From positions 96,430 to 160,429 of the forward strand of contig NZ_WTWX01000007.1 of NCBI RefSeq assembly GCF_009870785.1: DNA of 64,000 bases, written 5' to 3'. The position numbers and the translations under genes were made by a program. Of this stretch, positions 55,627 to 64,000 are shown in pieces (position 1 is the stretch's first letter; each line of letters opens with the position of its first letter). This DNA comes from Paenibacillus sp. An7 (lineage in GTDB: Bacteria; Bacillota; Bacilli; Paenibacillales; Paenibacillaceae). Below the pieces are notes generated by a model that saw only the letters and a program-made list of their open reading frames with translations, was not told the DNA's origin and ran no database searches.

Positions 55627-56478
55627 TTAAGCGGCAATGAGATGGCTTCGGTAGGCTACCGGAGTCATCTTTTTTAATGTCCATTGCTTTCTTGTATTGT
55701 TATAGTGGTCCATGTAATCATCAACCATTCGTCTAAGTTCTACTATACTGGTAGCTTGTTTATAAGGTATTTCGTCTTTCATGTGTCCAAAGAAGGATTC
55801 CATCGGTGCGTTATCTAGGCAGTTTCCTCTTCGCGACATGGATTGTAGGAATCCCATCCTCTTTACACGAGTCTGGTACTCTGGGTGGGTGTAATGAAAA
55901 CCTTGATCTGAGTGAATCATGGCTTCTGGATGTAGTCGATTCCCAATAAAGTCTTCTAATTTGCTTAACGTTCGATAGACAATTTCCATCCGTAAACTCG
56001 TTGAAAGTTCATAAGCGACAATTTCCCGTGTCGCCACATCTTTTACACAAGATAAATAAGCCGTTTTACCACCCTGAATTTGCAAGTAAGTAATGTCGGT
56101 TACGAATGTTTTCCCAGGCTCCTCTTGGTTGAACTGACGTTTTAAGTGGTTTGGTACCTGGCGGTGAGCTTCTGTAGCTTTGGCTAACGTTCGATAAGGA
56201 TTTGCTCTTCGTACTTTGGCAAAGAAGTGAAACTTGCGCATTAAACGTAAGATTTTTTTATGATTCATGGGCTGACCGGCTTTTTCAGCAACTTTCATAT
56301 ACAAACCACGATAACCAATTTTCCCATTAGCTTGATCATAAATTTCTTTTAGAAAGAGATAATCTTGAAAATCTGATTCTTCACTGAGGGCTCGTTTTTC
56401 TCCGTTTTGAAGCCACTTGTAATAGCCACTAGGACTTACTTTAGCCACTTCACATAAGTAACGGACCATGTTTTTCAA
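55627..56478 (-). CDS. IS3-family transposase OrfB (DDE integrase domain)
   Basis: OrfB is the catalytic part of the transposase, an RNase H-fold integrase. An HTH_21 segment (SPSGYYKWL, about residue 15) precedes the rve core. The three catalytic acidic residues lie in FVTDITYLQIQ, IHSDQGFHYTHPE and NAPMESFFGHMKDE. An ATG at 56478 gives 283 residues, but the frame is open further upstream to the slippery site, so the functional product is probably an OrfA-OrfB fusion made by -1 frameshifting. Confidence 0.93.
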   Translation of the reverse strand: MKNMVRYLCEVAKVSPSGYYKWLQNGEKRALSEESDFQDYLFLKEIYDQANGKIGYRGLYMKVAEKAGQPMNHKKILRLMRKFHFFAKVRRANPYRTLAKATEAHRQVPNHLKRQFNQEEPGKTFVTDITYLQIQGGKTAYLSCVKDVATREIVAYELSTSLRMEIVYRTLSKLEDFIGNRLHPEAMIHSDQGFHYTHPEYQTRVKRMGFLQSMSRRGNCLDNAPMESFFGHMKDEIPYKQATSIVELRRMVDDYMDHYNNTRKQWTLKKMTPVAYRSHLIAA

Positions 56479-56528
56479 TTGATACTGCCGAATCGTTTCA
56501 TTGATGACTTGGTATTTCTCTCGAGCTG

Positions 56529-56957
56529 TTAACGACGATTCTTCTTCGCCTGCCTTTCTAACTCGTCTAGCTTTTTTAGTAAAGACAACTCCGCCTCTAG
56601 CAGCCGAATACGCGCTTCTGCTTGGGCTAATTTCCTTTCTGCGGAGGCATTTTCTTTCTTAGGACGTCCTTTACTGCCTTTTCCTCGACGTTCTTCAAAA
56701 AAACCATTTTCTCCATAGGTTTGAAATGTTCTGCGCCAACGATCTAAAGCACTTCGTGCTTTACTTAGGCCAATCACCTTCAAATCAAATCCAGCTTCTG
56801 TGAAAATTTCTGCCGGTCCTTTGCCAGCTTGGTTTTGTTTAACCGCTAGTAGTTTGAAGTCAGGGGTATATTGAATCGTCCGATCTGTCACGATTCTAAC
56901 ATTTGGATTGGCCTCTAATTGTCTTTGTTGGTGTTCATTAAAGATAATCTTACTCAT
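56529..56957 (-). CDS. IS3-family OrfA (helix-turn-helix, leucine zipper)
   Basis: The 142-residue protein has a helix-turn-helix part (FKLLAVKQNQAGKGPAEIF, then RSALDRWRRTFQTYGENG) that binds the element ends, and a C-terminal leucine-zipper-like helix (ARIRLLEAELSLLKKLDEL) for dimerisation. The heptamer AAAAAAG within LLKKLD is in the A_AAA_AAG register for a -1 slip into orfB. A good AGTATTTTTC-spaced start is lacking; the ATG at 56957 is taken by length. Confidence 0.9.
   Translation of the reverse strand: MSKIIFNEHQQRQLEANPNVRIVTDRTIQYTPDFKLLAVKQNQAGKGPAEIFTEAGFDLKVIGLSKARSALDRWRRTFQTYGENGFFEERRGKGSKGRPKKENASAERKLAQAEARIRLLEAELSLLKKLDELERQAKKNRR
56571..56577 (-). promoter_or_regulatory. 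programmed -1 frameshift heptamer
   Basis: A_AAA_AAG in the orfA frame, about 40 bases before the orfA stop. A -1 slip enters the orfB frame, which has no stop between here and the orfB ATG. Confidence 0.8.
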
Positions 56958-57041
56958 GAAAAATACTCCGTTCTAAAAAATTGTAATGTTAGTATAACGG
57001 GACTTTTCTATAAAGAAAATAGAAAAACCCCGAATGGAGTC

Positions 57042-57079
57042 ACTTTTTTTAAAGTGTCTACCATTCGGGGTTCAGTTCA
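57042..57079 (-). repeat. terminal inverted repeat of the IS, right end
   Basis: On the minus strand it begins TGAACTGAACCCCGAATG, then GTAGACA and TTTAAAAAAAG. Confidence 0.85.
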
Positions 57080-57127
57080 ATAGCCGAAACCCTCTTTATT
57101 TTGTAACAACGTACAGTTGTTTGACCC

Positions 57128-59182
57128 TTAATTCGTCCACCAACGTTTAAAGTGATTCCACCAAGAATCATCTCGGTCATTTTGAATTTCTTCTTCTCCG
57201 TTTGAACCCGGTTTTGCTTCATGTTCATCGCAGTATTCCGTAGGTTCTGTACCGCGGACAAACACTTCAAGTCTACGGCTTTCACAGTTCTCCCCGGCAA
57301 GTTTTCCGGTAGAAGGATCGATATAGACACTAACCACTTCTTCAGGAACAGGGAATATTTTCGGCGGAACATTTTCGAGCGCTTTTTCCATATATTCTGC
57401 AAAAATAGGAGCGGCTCTTCGGCTTTCAGAAGTAGTAATCTCCTGATTATTATCATATCCTACCCATACTGCTGTTGATAATTCGGGTGTATAGCCAACA
57501 AGCCAAGCATCTGAACTGGTGGTGCCTGTTTTTCCGGCAACCGGTCTCTTGATCTTATCTGCTACCCGGTGAGCGGTTCCGCCTGTATCAAAGACACTTT
57601 CGAGCAGACTTGTTACTACATAAGCAGAAGCAGTGTCGACTACTTGTTCAGGGGTCTGTTCCGGCACTTTGTAGACAATTCGGTCTGCTGCATCCGTAAT
57701 TTTCAGCACAGCTATAGGGGCATTGCGAAGTCCCTCATTAGCGAGAACTGAATAAGCGGACGCCATCTCAAAAGGACTGACAGGCGATGTCCCCAGCGCC
57801 AGCGATGGTACGGGATTAAGTGAACTTGTAATCCCGAGTTTTTTGGCCATTTCAATAACAGGGTCTGTTCCGATTTGCATTAGAGTACTCACCGCATAAA
57901 TATTATCAGAGACCGCAATTGCTTTTCTCATATCAATGGGTCCAAGATATTTATCACCAAAGTTTTTTGGCTCATACGTTTTACGATCATTATCGTACTT
58001 GAACACAGTCGGTTTACTATCAAATTGCGAGATAGCGGTCATCTGCTTTGATGAAATGGCAGCCAAGTACATAATCGGTTTAAAAGAGGATGCAGGCTGC
58101 CTATTATCCGCTAGTGCATGGTTGTACTGACTGGTGTTATAGTCTGTGCCTCCGACCATGGCCTTTACATATCCATTTCTTGGATCAACGGATACTAAAC
58201 CTACTTCAAGATCACTTTCCTTACCCATTCCGTTAGCGATCGCATCTTCAGCAGCATCTTGCATCTTCATATCTAGGGTGGTGTAAATGTTAAGACCGCC
58301 ATGTTCCAATTTGGCTGAATCAATCCCCAGATCATTAACAACTACGTTCCTTATATAGTCTCGGAAATAGGAGGCTTTTTCATTTGTCTTTGGCTGACTT
58401 TTCGGCTTGATATCAAGCATTTCATTATAAGCCTCATCAGCTTCCTCTTGCGTAATAGATCCGGTAGTGACCATTGAATTCAGTACAACCTTTTGACGAT
58501 CTTTCGCCTTCTTCATATTGTTGTAGGGAGAATAATAGGTCGGTCCTTTTGGAATGCCGGCAAGCATTGCACTTTCCGCTAAATTTAAATCGGCTGCAGA
58601 CTTGCCAAAATACATTTGCGCTGCGGATTCAATACCATAAGCACCATGGCCGTAATAGATTTCGTTAAGATACATTTGTAAAATTTCATCTTTGGTGTAC
58701 TTCATTTCAAGCTGTGCTGTGTATATAGCCTCTTTAATTTTACGAGACCATGTTTTCTCATGAGACAGATACAAGTTTCTTGCCAGCTGCTGTGTGATCG
58801 TACTAGCCCCTTGGGACATGTTCATCTCTTTTATATTAACGAGAATGGCACGAGCCACTCCTTTCCAGTCAAACCCATAGTGTGAATAAAACTTTCGATC
58901 TTCTACCGAGATGGTAGCCTGGGTAAGAGTAGGTGCAACTTGGTCTAACTTGACGGGAATTGAATCCTTCCCTTCGGGAGAGAATGTGGCGATAACTTCA
59001 CCATCTATATCAAAAAGCCTGGAGTTATGGTCATTATCTGCAAGAGGAAGACTAGTCGCATATAGATAGACAAGAAGTATAACAGCAAATATCAGACCCA
59101 GTACGGTTAGTCCTGCTAACCACTTCAGAATCTTTTTGGTGCGAGAATATTGCGTTTTTGACTGATCTGTAGATTCTGGCAT
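57128..59182 (-). CDS. class A penicillin-binding protein (transglycosylase/transpeptidase)
   Basis: This is a bifunctional murein synthase anchored by one helix (about residues 22-45). The GT51 transglycosylase domain has SVEDRKFYSHYGFD with the catalytic Glu, and GASTITQQLARNLYL. The transpeptidase domain has SxxK in PASSFKPIM, the SDN motif in AVSDNIYAVS and KTGT in AGKTGTTSSDAW. A tail rich in Glu and Trp ends the 684-residue protein. The ATG at 59182 has AAAGGAG nine bases upstream; a GTG at 59185 is possible. It resembles PbpF/PBP2c-type proteins. The IS sits 48 bases downstream and may have removed its terminator. Confidence 0.95.
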   Translation of the reverse strand: MPESTDQSKTQYSRTKKILKWLAGLTVLGLIFAVILLVYLYATSLPLADNDHNSRLFDIDGEVIATFSPEGKDSIPVKLDQVAPTLTQATISVEDRKFYSHYGFDWKGVARAILVNIKEMNMSQGASTITQQLARNLYLSHEKTWSRKIKEAIYTAQLEMKYTKDEILQMYLNEIYYGHGAYGIESAAQMYFGKSAADLNLAESAMLAGIPKGPTYYSPYNNMKKAKDRQKVVLNSMVTTGSITQEEADEAYNEMLDIKPKSQPKTNEKASYFRDYIRNVVVNDLGIDSAKLEHGGLNIYTTLDMKMQDAAEDAIANGMGKESDLEVGLVSVDPRNGYVKAMVGGTDYNTSQYNHALADNRQPASSFKPIMYLAAISSKQMTAISQFDSKPTVFKYDNDRKTYEPKNFGDKYLGPIDMRKAIAVSDNIYAVSTLMQIGTDPVIEMAKKLGITSSLNPVPSLALGTSPVSPFEMASAYSVLANEGLRNAPIAVLKITDAADRIVYKVPEQTPEQVVDTASAYVVTSLLESVFDTGGTAHRVADKIKRPVAGKTGTTSSDAWLVGYTPELSTAVWVGYDNNQEITTSESRRAAPIFAEYMEKALENVPPKIFPVPEEVVSVYIDPSTGKLAGENCESRRLEVFVRGTEPTEYCDEHEAKPGSNGEEEIQNDRDDSWWNHFKRWWTN

Positions 59183-59366
59183 CACATAGGTCTCCTTTCA
59201 AAAAAACTGCCTTATATTCCATTATGGGAATACAATTCATCCATTATTCACGATTTGTACAGATTCTTTACACAGGTATTTAGGGTAAAGGTTAACATAA
59301 AGTCTAGTTCATGCTAACTCTGCTCTACGACTTTTGGATTCTTTATTTTACATAGGGGGTGTACTT

Positions 59367-62279
59367 GTGTACTTGATTCATGCGGCCATACTGCTCCCCA
59401 TTCTAGCAGGAGTTGGGATAGCGTTTATGAAACGTTTGTCTCGCAGCTTCCACTTGGGCTGGGCGGTTCTAACCATCCCGCTTGTCCTACTGATTTACTT
59501 TCTGAGCTTAATTCCACAAATAAGTAACCGAAATTTGATTAGTGAATCGCTAGATTGGATGCCATCCCTTGGGATTAACTTCACCATTTTATTGGATGGG
59601 TTAAGCTTACTGTTAGCGCTGCTTATTACTGGTATTGGCTCTTTGGTTGTACTGTATTCCATTTATTATATGAAGCAGGATCAAGCTTTGCATCGTTTCT
59701 ATCTATATCTGCTCCTTTTTATGGGTGCCATGCTTGGTGTCGTTCTTTCAGATAATATGATGGTTTTGTATGGGTTCTGGGAACTAACCAGTATTGCTTC
59801 TTTTTTACTTATCGCTTTTCATCACAAGAAAGAGGCGTCAATCCGCGGCGCGAGTAAGTCATTCCTGATTACTGTTTTTGGTGGATTCTCCATGTTAACT
59901 GGATTTATCTTACTGTATCTGATCAGCGGATCTTACAGCATTCGGGAGACGATCGCATCTGTATCTAATATTGCAGAGCATCATCTATTTGTTCCTGCTC
60001 TTATTTTAATCTTAATAGGAGCTTTCACCAAATCAGCGCAGTTTCCGTTCCATGTTTGGCTGCCTGATGCAATGGAGGCCCCAACACCCGTTAGTGCATA
60101 CTTGCACTCGGCAACCATGGTCAAAGCAGGAATTTATATTGTTGCCAGGTTTACACCTGTTTTTGGCGGAGAAGCCACTTGGTTTTGGATCATTTCTTTG
60201 GTGGGGACGATATCAATGGTTTATGGTGCACTGATTGCCATAAAGAAAACAGATTTAAAGGCAATCTTGGCCTATTCCACTATATCGCAGCTGGGGCTAA
60301 TTATGTCTTTGTTTGGACTAGGATCAGCCGCACTCTACTTTGGTTATGGCGCAGAGTCCTTGCTTTATACCACAGCTACAATGGCAGGATTACTTCATTT
60401 GTTCAATCATGCACTGTTTAAAGGCTCCCTATTTATGATGGCAGGGATTGTAGATCATGAGACCGGTACACGTGATATCCGGAAACTTGGCGGGTTAATT
60501 ACCGTTATGCCGTTTACGTTTACCGTTGCGCTGATCGGTACCTTTTCTATGGCCGGCCTGCCGCCATTTAATGGATTTGTCAGTAAGGAGATGTTCTTCA
60601 AAGCCACACTTGAAGCAGCAGACTTTTCTATATTTAGCCTTGGCACATGGGGGATTATTTTTCCTGTACTTGCCTGGATCGGTAGTGTAATGACGTTTAT
60701 CTACTCGCTCGTTATTGTGTTTCGTACCTTCCTTGGTAAGAACAAAACAGATATTCCACTCCAAAAGCTGCATGAAGCTCCAATTGGAATGTTGATTCCT
60801 CCCCTTATTCTTGTATCTATGGTATTAATCACCGGTATTTATCCCGATATTTTATCCTCGTCGATTATAGAACCGGCAATGGCTTCCGTACTATCTCCAC
60901 TCCTCGCTGAAGGGGAACGGTTTGATGTCCATTTGTATCTCTGGCACGGTGTCACTCCAGAATTATGGATGACGGCAGGAGTCATTGTACTGGGTGTTAT
61001 CTCTTATAAATTGCTGCCTCGCTGGAAAACGGTTTATGAAGATTATATCCCTGTGTATACCGTTAATAAGTTTTATAATGCTGTATTTCGTGCATTGCAT
61101 CGATTTTCTAAACGTTGGACACAAACTTATATGAATGGTTCGGTTCGGAACTATCTCATCTATATCTTTGTGTTTATGATTGTGTTGATCAGCTACGGTT
61201 TCTATCATGCAACGAATATTGAATGGAATTTCAGTGGATATGATTCCTTTAAGTTATACGAAACCATTTTACTTGTTGGTCTCGTCGTTACAGCAATCTG
61301 TATACCCTTTGCTAAACATCGCTTATCGGCTGTTATTTTAACAGGAGCAGTTGGTTATCTGGTTAGTTTGTTCTTTGTGTTATTCCGTGCACCAGACCTC
61401 GCCTTGACCCAGATGGTTGTGGAGACTGTATCCGTAGCACTGTTTCTGTTGTGCTTTTATCATCTTCCTGAACTTACGCCGAAATCGAGCATGAAATATA
61501 AGTCTATAAACCTGATTGTTTCTATTGGTGTGGGTATTATTATCATGCTGATTGCTCTCGCTGCTAGCGGAACCATACAGCTTGAAACCATATCTGAGTT
61601 CTACACGGCGGAAAGTTACAACCTAGCAGGCGGAAAAAATATTGTGAATGTACTGCTGGTCGATTTTAGAGGTTTTGATACATTACTTGAAATTATGGTC
61701 TTAGGCGTAGCAGCACTTGCTATTTATTCCATGATTAATCTCAACATGAATGGCAAAGACTTGGGATCTTCTCATCATACAATCGCAAAGGAGAAGCACG
61801 AATCAACGGAGGAAGAGAAAAGTAACTCGAATCCAGAGAGTTGGAACAGTGTTTCACTTCGCAGTAACGATGTGTTCCTGCAGATGAGTACTAAAATTAT
61901 CGTGTTTATCATCCTTATCTTTGCGCTCTATCTTTTCTTTGCGGGACATCATCAACCAGGCGGAGGCTTTATTAGTGGACTGGTTACCGCATCCGCTCTC
62001 GTTCTTTTAGCCATTGCGTTTAATACAGATACTCTTCGCCGGATTCTACCCGTAGATTATCGTACAGTTATCGCCTGTGGGCTCTTAATCTCTTTGGCAA
62101 CAGCGGCTGGTTCCTTTGTCTTTGACTTACCATTTATGAGTCAGGCATTTGGATATTTTGATATTCCTTTGCTGGGAGAAGTGGAATTAACGACTGCTAC
62201 CCTATTTGAGACTGGGGTGTTTATGGCTGTCTTGGGTGTCACCATGACGATCATCTTACAGATCGGGGAGGACCGTTAG
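59367..62279 (+). CDS. mrpA: Mrp Na+/H+ antiporter subunit A fused to subunit B
   Basis: MrpA is the large subunit of the multisubunit cation/proton antiporter, related to NuoL of complex I. Residues 1 to about 760 are the MrpA part, with the TKSAQFPFHVWLPDAMEAPT signature near residue 225 and FRAPDLALTQMVVETVSVAL near 680. After a hydrophilic linker (about 805-835, rich in E, S, N), the C-terminal 140 residues read NDVFLQMSTKIIVFIILIFAL and AGHHQPGGGFISGLV, an MrpB domain. The GTG at 59367 has AGGGGGTG five bases upstream and gives 970 residues. No separate mrpB gene follows; mrpC begins two bases later. Confidence 0.93.
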   Translation: MYLIHAAILLPILAGVGIAFMKRLSRSFHLGWAVLTIPLVLLIYFLSLIPQISNRNLISESLDWMPSLGINFTILLDGLSLLLALLITGIGSLVVLYSIYYMKQDQALHRFYLYLLLFMGAMLGVVLSDNMMVLYGFWELTSIASFLLIAFHHKKEASIRGASKSFLITVFGGFSMLTGFILLYLISGSYSIRETIASVSNIAEHHLFVPALILILIGAFTKSAQFPFHVWLPDAMEAPTPVSAYLHSATMVKAGIYIVARFTPVFGGEATWFWIISLVGTISMVYGALIAIKKTDLKAILAYSTISQLGLIMSLFGLGSAALYFGYGAESLLYTTATMAGLLHLFNHALFKGSLFMMAGIVDHETGTRDIRKLGGLITVMPFTFTVALIGTFSMAGLPPFNGFVSKEMFFKATLEAADFSIFSLGTWGIIFPVLAWIGSVMTFIYSLVIVFRTFLGKNKTDIPLQKLHEAPIGMLIPPLILVSMVLITGIYPDILSSSIIEPAMASVLSPLLAEGERFDVHLYLWHGVTPELWMTAGVIVLGVISYKLLPRWKTVYEDYIPVYTVNKFYNAVFRALHRFSKRWTQTYMNGSVRNYLIYIFVFMIVLISYGFYHATNIEWNFSGYDSFKLYETILLVGLVVTAICIPFAKHRLSAVILTGAVGYLVSLFFVLFRAPDLALTQMVVETVSVALFLLCFYHLPELTPKSSMKYKSINLIVSIGVGIIIMLIALAASGTIQLETISEFYTAESYNLAGGKNIVNVLLVDFRGFDTLLEIMVLGVAALAIYSMINLNMNGKDLGSSHHTIAKEKHESTEEEKSNSNPESWNSVSLRSNDVFLQMSTKIIVFIILIFALYLFFAGHHQPGGGFISGLVTASALVLLAIAFNTDTLRRILPVDYRTVIACGLLISLATAAGSFVFDLPFMSQAFGYFDIPLLGEVELTTATLFETGVFMAVLGVTMTIILQIGEDR

Positions 62280-62281
62280 TT

Positions 62282-62620
62282 ATGGAAATTATTATGAGTG
62301 TTACCGTAGGTATTCTATTTGCTATAGGAGTGTATTTAATTCTTTCAAGGAGTTTGCTTCGTCTTGTACTAGGTCTTTCCTTGTTAACCCATGGTGTACA
62401 TTTACTCCTGATGACCATGGCCCGTCTAAAGACGGGAGCACCTCCCCTTTTAGGAGAGAAGGCCGAGAATTACGTAGATCCACTGCCACAGGCATTAATT
62501 CTAACCTCCATAGTTATTAACTTTGGACTTTTGGCATTCTTTTTCGTCCTTGCGTATCGCTCCTATCTGAAGTTAAAAACGGACGATATGGAAGAAGTAA
62601 GGGGGCCGAAATATGAATAA
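62282..62620 (+). CDS. mrpC: Mrp antiporter subunit C
   Basis: This is the small NuoK-like subunit, 112 residues with three membrane helices. LSLLTHGVHLLLMTMARLKTG carries the core (shown by LLTHGVHLLL); DPLPQALILTSIVINFG is the family signature with the conserved Asp-Pro-Leu-Pro-Gln-Ala. The ATG lies two bases after mrpA, whose end provides GGGGAGG as ribosome binding site. It overlaps mrpD by eight bases. Confidence 0.95.
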   Translation: MEIIMSVTVGILFAIGVYLILSRSLLRLVLGLSLLTHGVHLLLMTMARLKTGAPPLLGEKAENYVDPLPQALILTSIVINFGLLAFFFVLAYRSYLKLKTDDMEEVRGPKYE

Positions 62621-64000
62621 TGTGGTTGTTCTTCCCATCTTCTTGCCTGTACTCACCGGAATTTTGCTCGTTTTCTTTATGAAATCTGTCCGGATGCAGC
62701 GCCTGATTAGTGGAATTGGTTCGATTGCTACGCTCCTGGTTACGGCTTTCTTATTTTATACGGTGTCCACATCAGGGCTTCAGCTTCTTAATATGGGGGG
62801 ATGGGCAGCTCCCTACGGCATTGTATTTGTTGCAGATACACTCGCTTCATTATTAGTGTTGGTGTCTTCCATTATTTCAGTCGCCTGTACTTTTTATGCT
62901 TTTCAAAGCATTACAGAAGAGCGGGAGAAACATCACTTCTATGTATTTTTTCAATTCTTAATGGCGGGTGTAAATGGATCTTTTCTAACAGGTGATCTAT
63001 TTAATTTGTTTGTTTGCTTTGAGCTGATGCTGATTTCCTCTTATGCGCTTTTGGTACTGGGCAATACAGAACGTCAGCTTAGAGAGTCACTGAAATATGT
63101 ACTTATTAATATGGTTTCGTCATCTTTACTAGTAGTTGCTATTGGGTATCTGTATTCTGTGACAGGGACCATTAATATGGCCCATCTGTCTGTACGAGTG
63201 GCTGAAGTAGGTCAAGATGGAATTTTAGGGGTCATTGCTTTATTGTTTTTGCTTATCTTCAGCATTAAAGCAGGTCTGTTTCTCTTTTTCTGGTTATCTG
63301 GATCGTACGCAGCTCCGCCGGCTCTTGTCACTGCCTTATTCGCTGGTCTGCTGACCAAAGTAGGTTTATATGCCATCGTAAGGGTATTCACGTTAATCTT
63401 TTATCATGATCTGCAATTTACAAATGCTATTATTGGCTGGATGGCAGGAGCGACAATGTTGCTCGGCGTTATTGGAGCGATCGCTTATAAGGACGTGAAC
63501 AAAATACTTGTCTACAATGTCGTAGCGGGTGTAGGATTTGTTGCTTTTGGTATGGCAGCTGGCAATAAGCTGGCACTTGAGGGTCTCATGTTTTATCTCA
63601 TACATGACATGATTATCAAATCACTGCTCTTTTTGCTCGGAGGAGCACTCATTGCTGCTGCGGGTACATCTAATTTGAACAATATGGGTGGGATGATTAA
63701 GAAATACCCTTTACTCGGCTGGATGTTCTTTGTTACAGCACTTGCTCTTGCCGGAGTACCGCCGCTTAGTGGATTTCCAGGTAAACTGATGTTGTTTGAA
63801 GGAGGACTTGATGCAGGTCTTTATGGGCTTACAGCCATTGCTGTTATTGCAAGTTTTATTATGCTGTACTCTGTGCTGCGGGTGTTCATTTATGCATTTT
63901 GGGGCAGGGATAAAACAATTCATGGAGGGACAACACAGATTTCTGTAAACAAGTTGCTTGTTCCGTCAGGGTTCCTGTTTATTCTGATTATTGGAATAGG
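62613..64000 (+). CDS. mrpD: Mrp antiporter subunit D, 3' end outside window
   Basis: This is an NuoM/NuoN-like proton-translocating subunit. The frame starts MNNVVVLPIFLPVLTGILL at 62613, overlapping mrpC by eight bases, and stays open to the window end, giving about 462 of roughly 490 residues. The region FNLFVCFELMLISSYALLVLG and the Lys-containing helix around FSIKAGLFLFFWLSGSYAAPP mark the antiporter fold (shown by FELMLISSYAL and IKAGLFLFFWL). AAGGGGG precedes the ATG. Confidence 0.95.
   Translation, partial: MNNVVVLPIFLPVLTGILLVFFMKSVRMQRLISGIGSIATLLVTAFLFYTVSTSGLQLLNMGGWAAPYGIVFVADTLASLLVLVSSIISVACTFYAFQSITEEREKHHFYVFFQFLMAGVNGSFLTGDLFNLFVCFELMLISSYALLVLGNTERQLRESLKYVLINMVSSSLLVVAIGYLYSVTGTINMAHLSVRVAEVGQDGILGVIALLFLLIFSIKAGLFLFFWLSGSYAAPPALVTALFAGLLTKVGLYAIVRVFTLIFYHDLQFTNAIIGWMAGATMLLGVIGAIAYKDVNKILVYNVVAGVGFVAFGMAAGNKLALEGLMFYLIHDMIIKSLLFLLGGALIAAAGTSNLNNMGGMIKKYPLLGWMFFVTALALAGVPPLSGFPGKLMLFEGGLDAGLYGLTAIAVIASFIMLYSVLRVFIYAFWGRDKTIHGGTTQISVNKLLVPSGFLFILIIGI

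Larger units (their letters stand above)
55576..57079 (-). mobile_element. IS3-family (IS150-type) insertion sequence, complete
   Basis: The 1504-base element is bounded by inverted repeats beginning TGAACTGAACCC at 55576 and, on the other strand, at 57079. Both ends then share GTAGACA and TTTAAAAAAA. It encodes OrfA and OrfB in overlapping frames with a -1 slippery heptamer AAAAAAG (minus strand, 56577-56571), as in IS3 elements that produce an OrfAB transposase. Both frames are intact. The flanking triplets differ (GTG left, ATA right), so no target duplication is visible. Confidence 0.93.

Noticed and set aside
55573..57082. Target-site duplication around the IS
   Set aside because: Left flank GTG and right flank ATA differ, and shifting the boundaries by one or two bases gives no matching pair.
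57058..57456. 132-codon minus-strand frame running from the penicillin-binding protein gene into the IS end
   Set aside because: It overlaps the real gene in another frame and ends in the IS repeat; basic composition is typical of a shadow frame.

Overview
The window reads as a chromosomal segment of an endospore-forming member of the Bacillales, most likely Paenibacillus or a close relative. The evidence is a division and cell-wall cluster that runs directly into spoIIGA-sigE-sigG, a T-box before ileS, a PyrR-type attenuator before the pyr genes, meso-diaminopimelate-type MurE, strong AGGAGG ribosome binding sites, many Rho-independent terminators and YjcZ-type small proteins. By eye the G+C is moderate, in the low to mid 40s percent; I did not compute it.

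Positions 1-12,800 hold the dcw cluster: murE (5' end outside the window), murF, mraY, murD, ftsW/spoVE, murG, murA, divIB, ftsA, ftsZ. A murA gene sits where Bacillus subtilis has murB. A sigma-H-like promoter and inverted repeats precede ftsA, and a strong terminator ends the cluster. Positions 12,830-15,500 hold spoIIGA (protease), sigE (early mother-cell sigma) and sigG (late forespore sigma). Positions 15,700-20,100 hold the ylm cluster, including the division genes sepF, ylmG and divIVA. Then come a T-box with a type-2-like ileS, a DUF5665 gene, a DksA-like gene, lspA, an RluD-like synthase and a DapL-like aminotransferase.

Positions 28,600-37,980 hold the pyrimidine operon pyrR-pyrB-pyrC-carA-carB-pyrF-pyrE. 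It has a clear sigma-A promoter and a PyrR-binding attenuator, but no pyrP, pyrK or pyrD. Positions 38,100-45,600 hold a compact export-type ABC cluster: ATPase, adaptor lipoprotein, 970-residue FtsX-type permease, second ATPase, family-1 solute-binding lipoprotein and a small membrane protein. This is the least conventional system in the window.

Positions 45,700-55,400 are a mosaic of small transcription units. They include initiator tRNA-Met and tRNA-Ile2(CAU), a frameshifted Mrr-like nuclease gene, a two-gene unit behind LexA-like boxes, a DUF2905 gene, lipoproteins, a probable cyclic-di-GMP-controlled glycosyltransferase operon, tRNA-Leu(UAA), ung, and WGxxGxxG and YjcZ small proteins. 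Positions 55,576-57,079 are a complete IS3-family (IS150-type) element with a -1 frameshift site, next to a truncated gene remnant. A class A penicillin-binding protein follows on the minus strand. The window ends inside an mrp Na+/H+ antiporter operon that begins with an MrpA-MrpB fusion, followed by mrpC and mrpD (cut by the window end).
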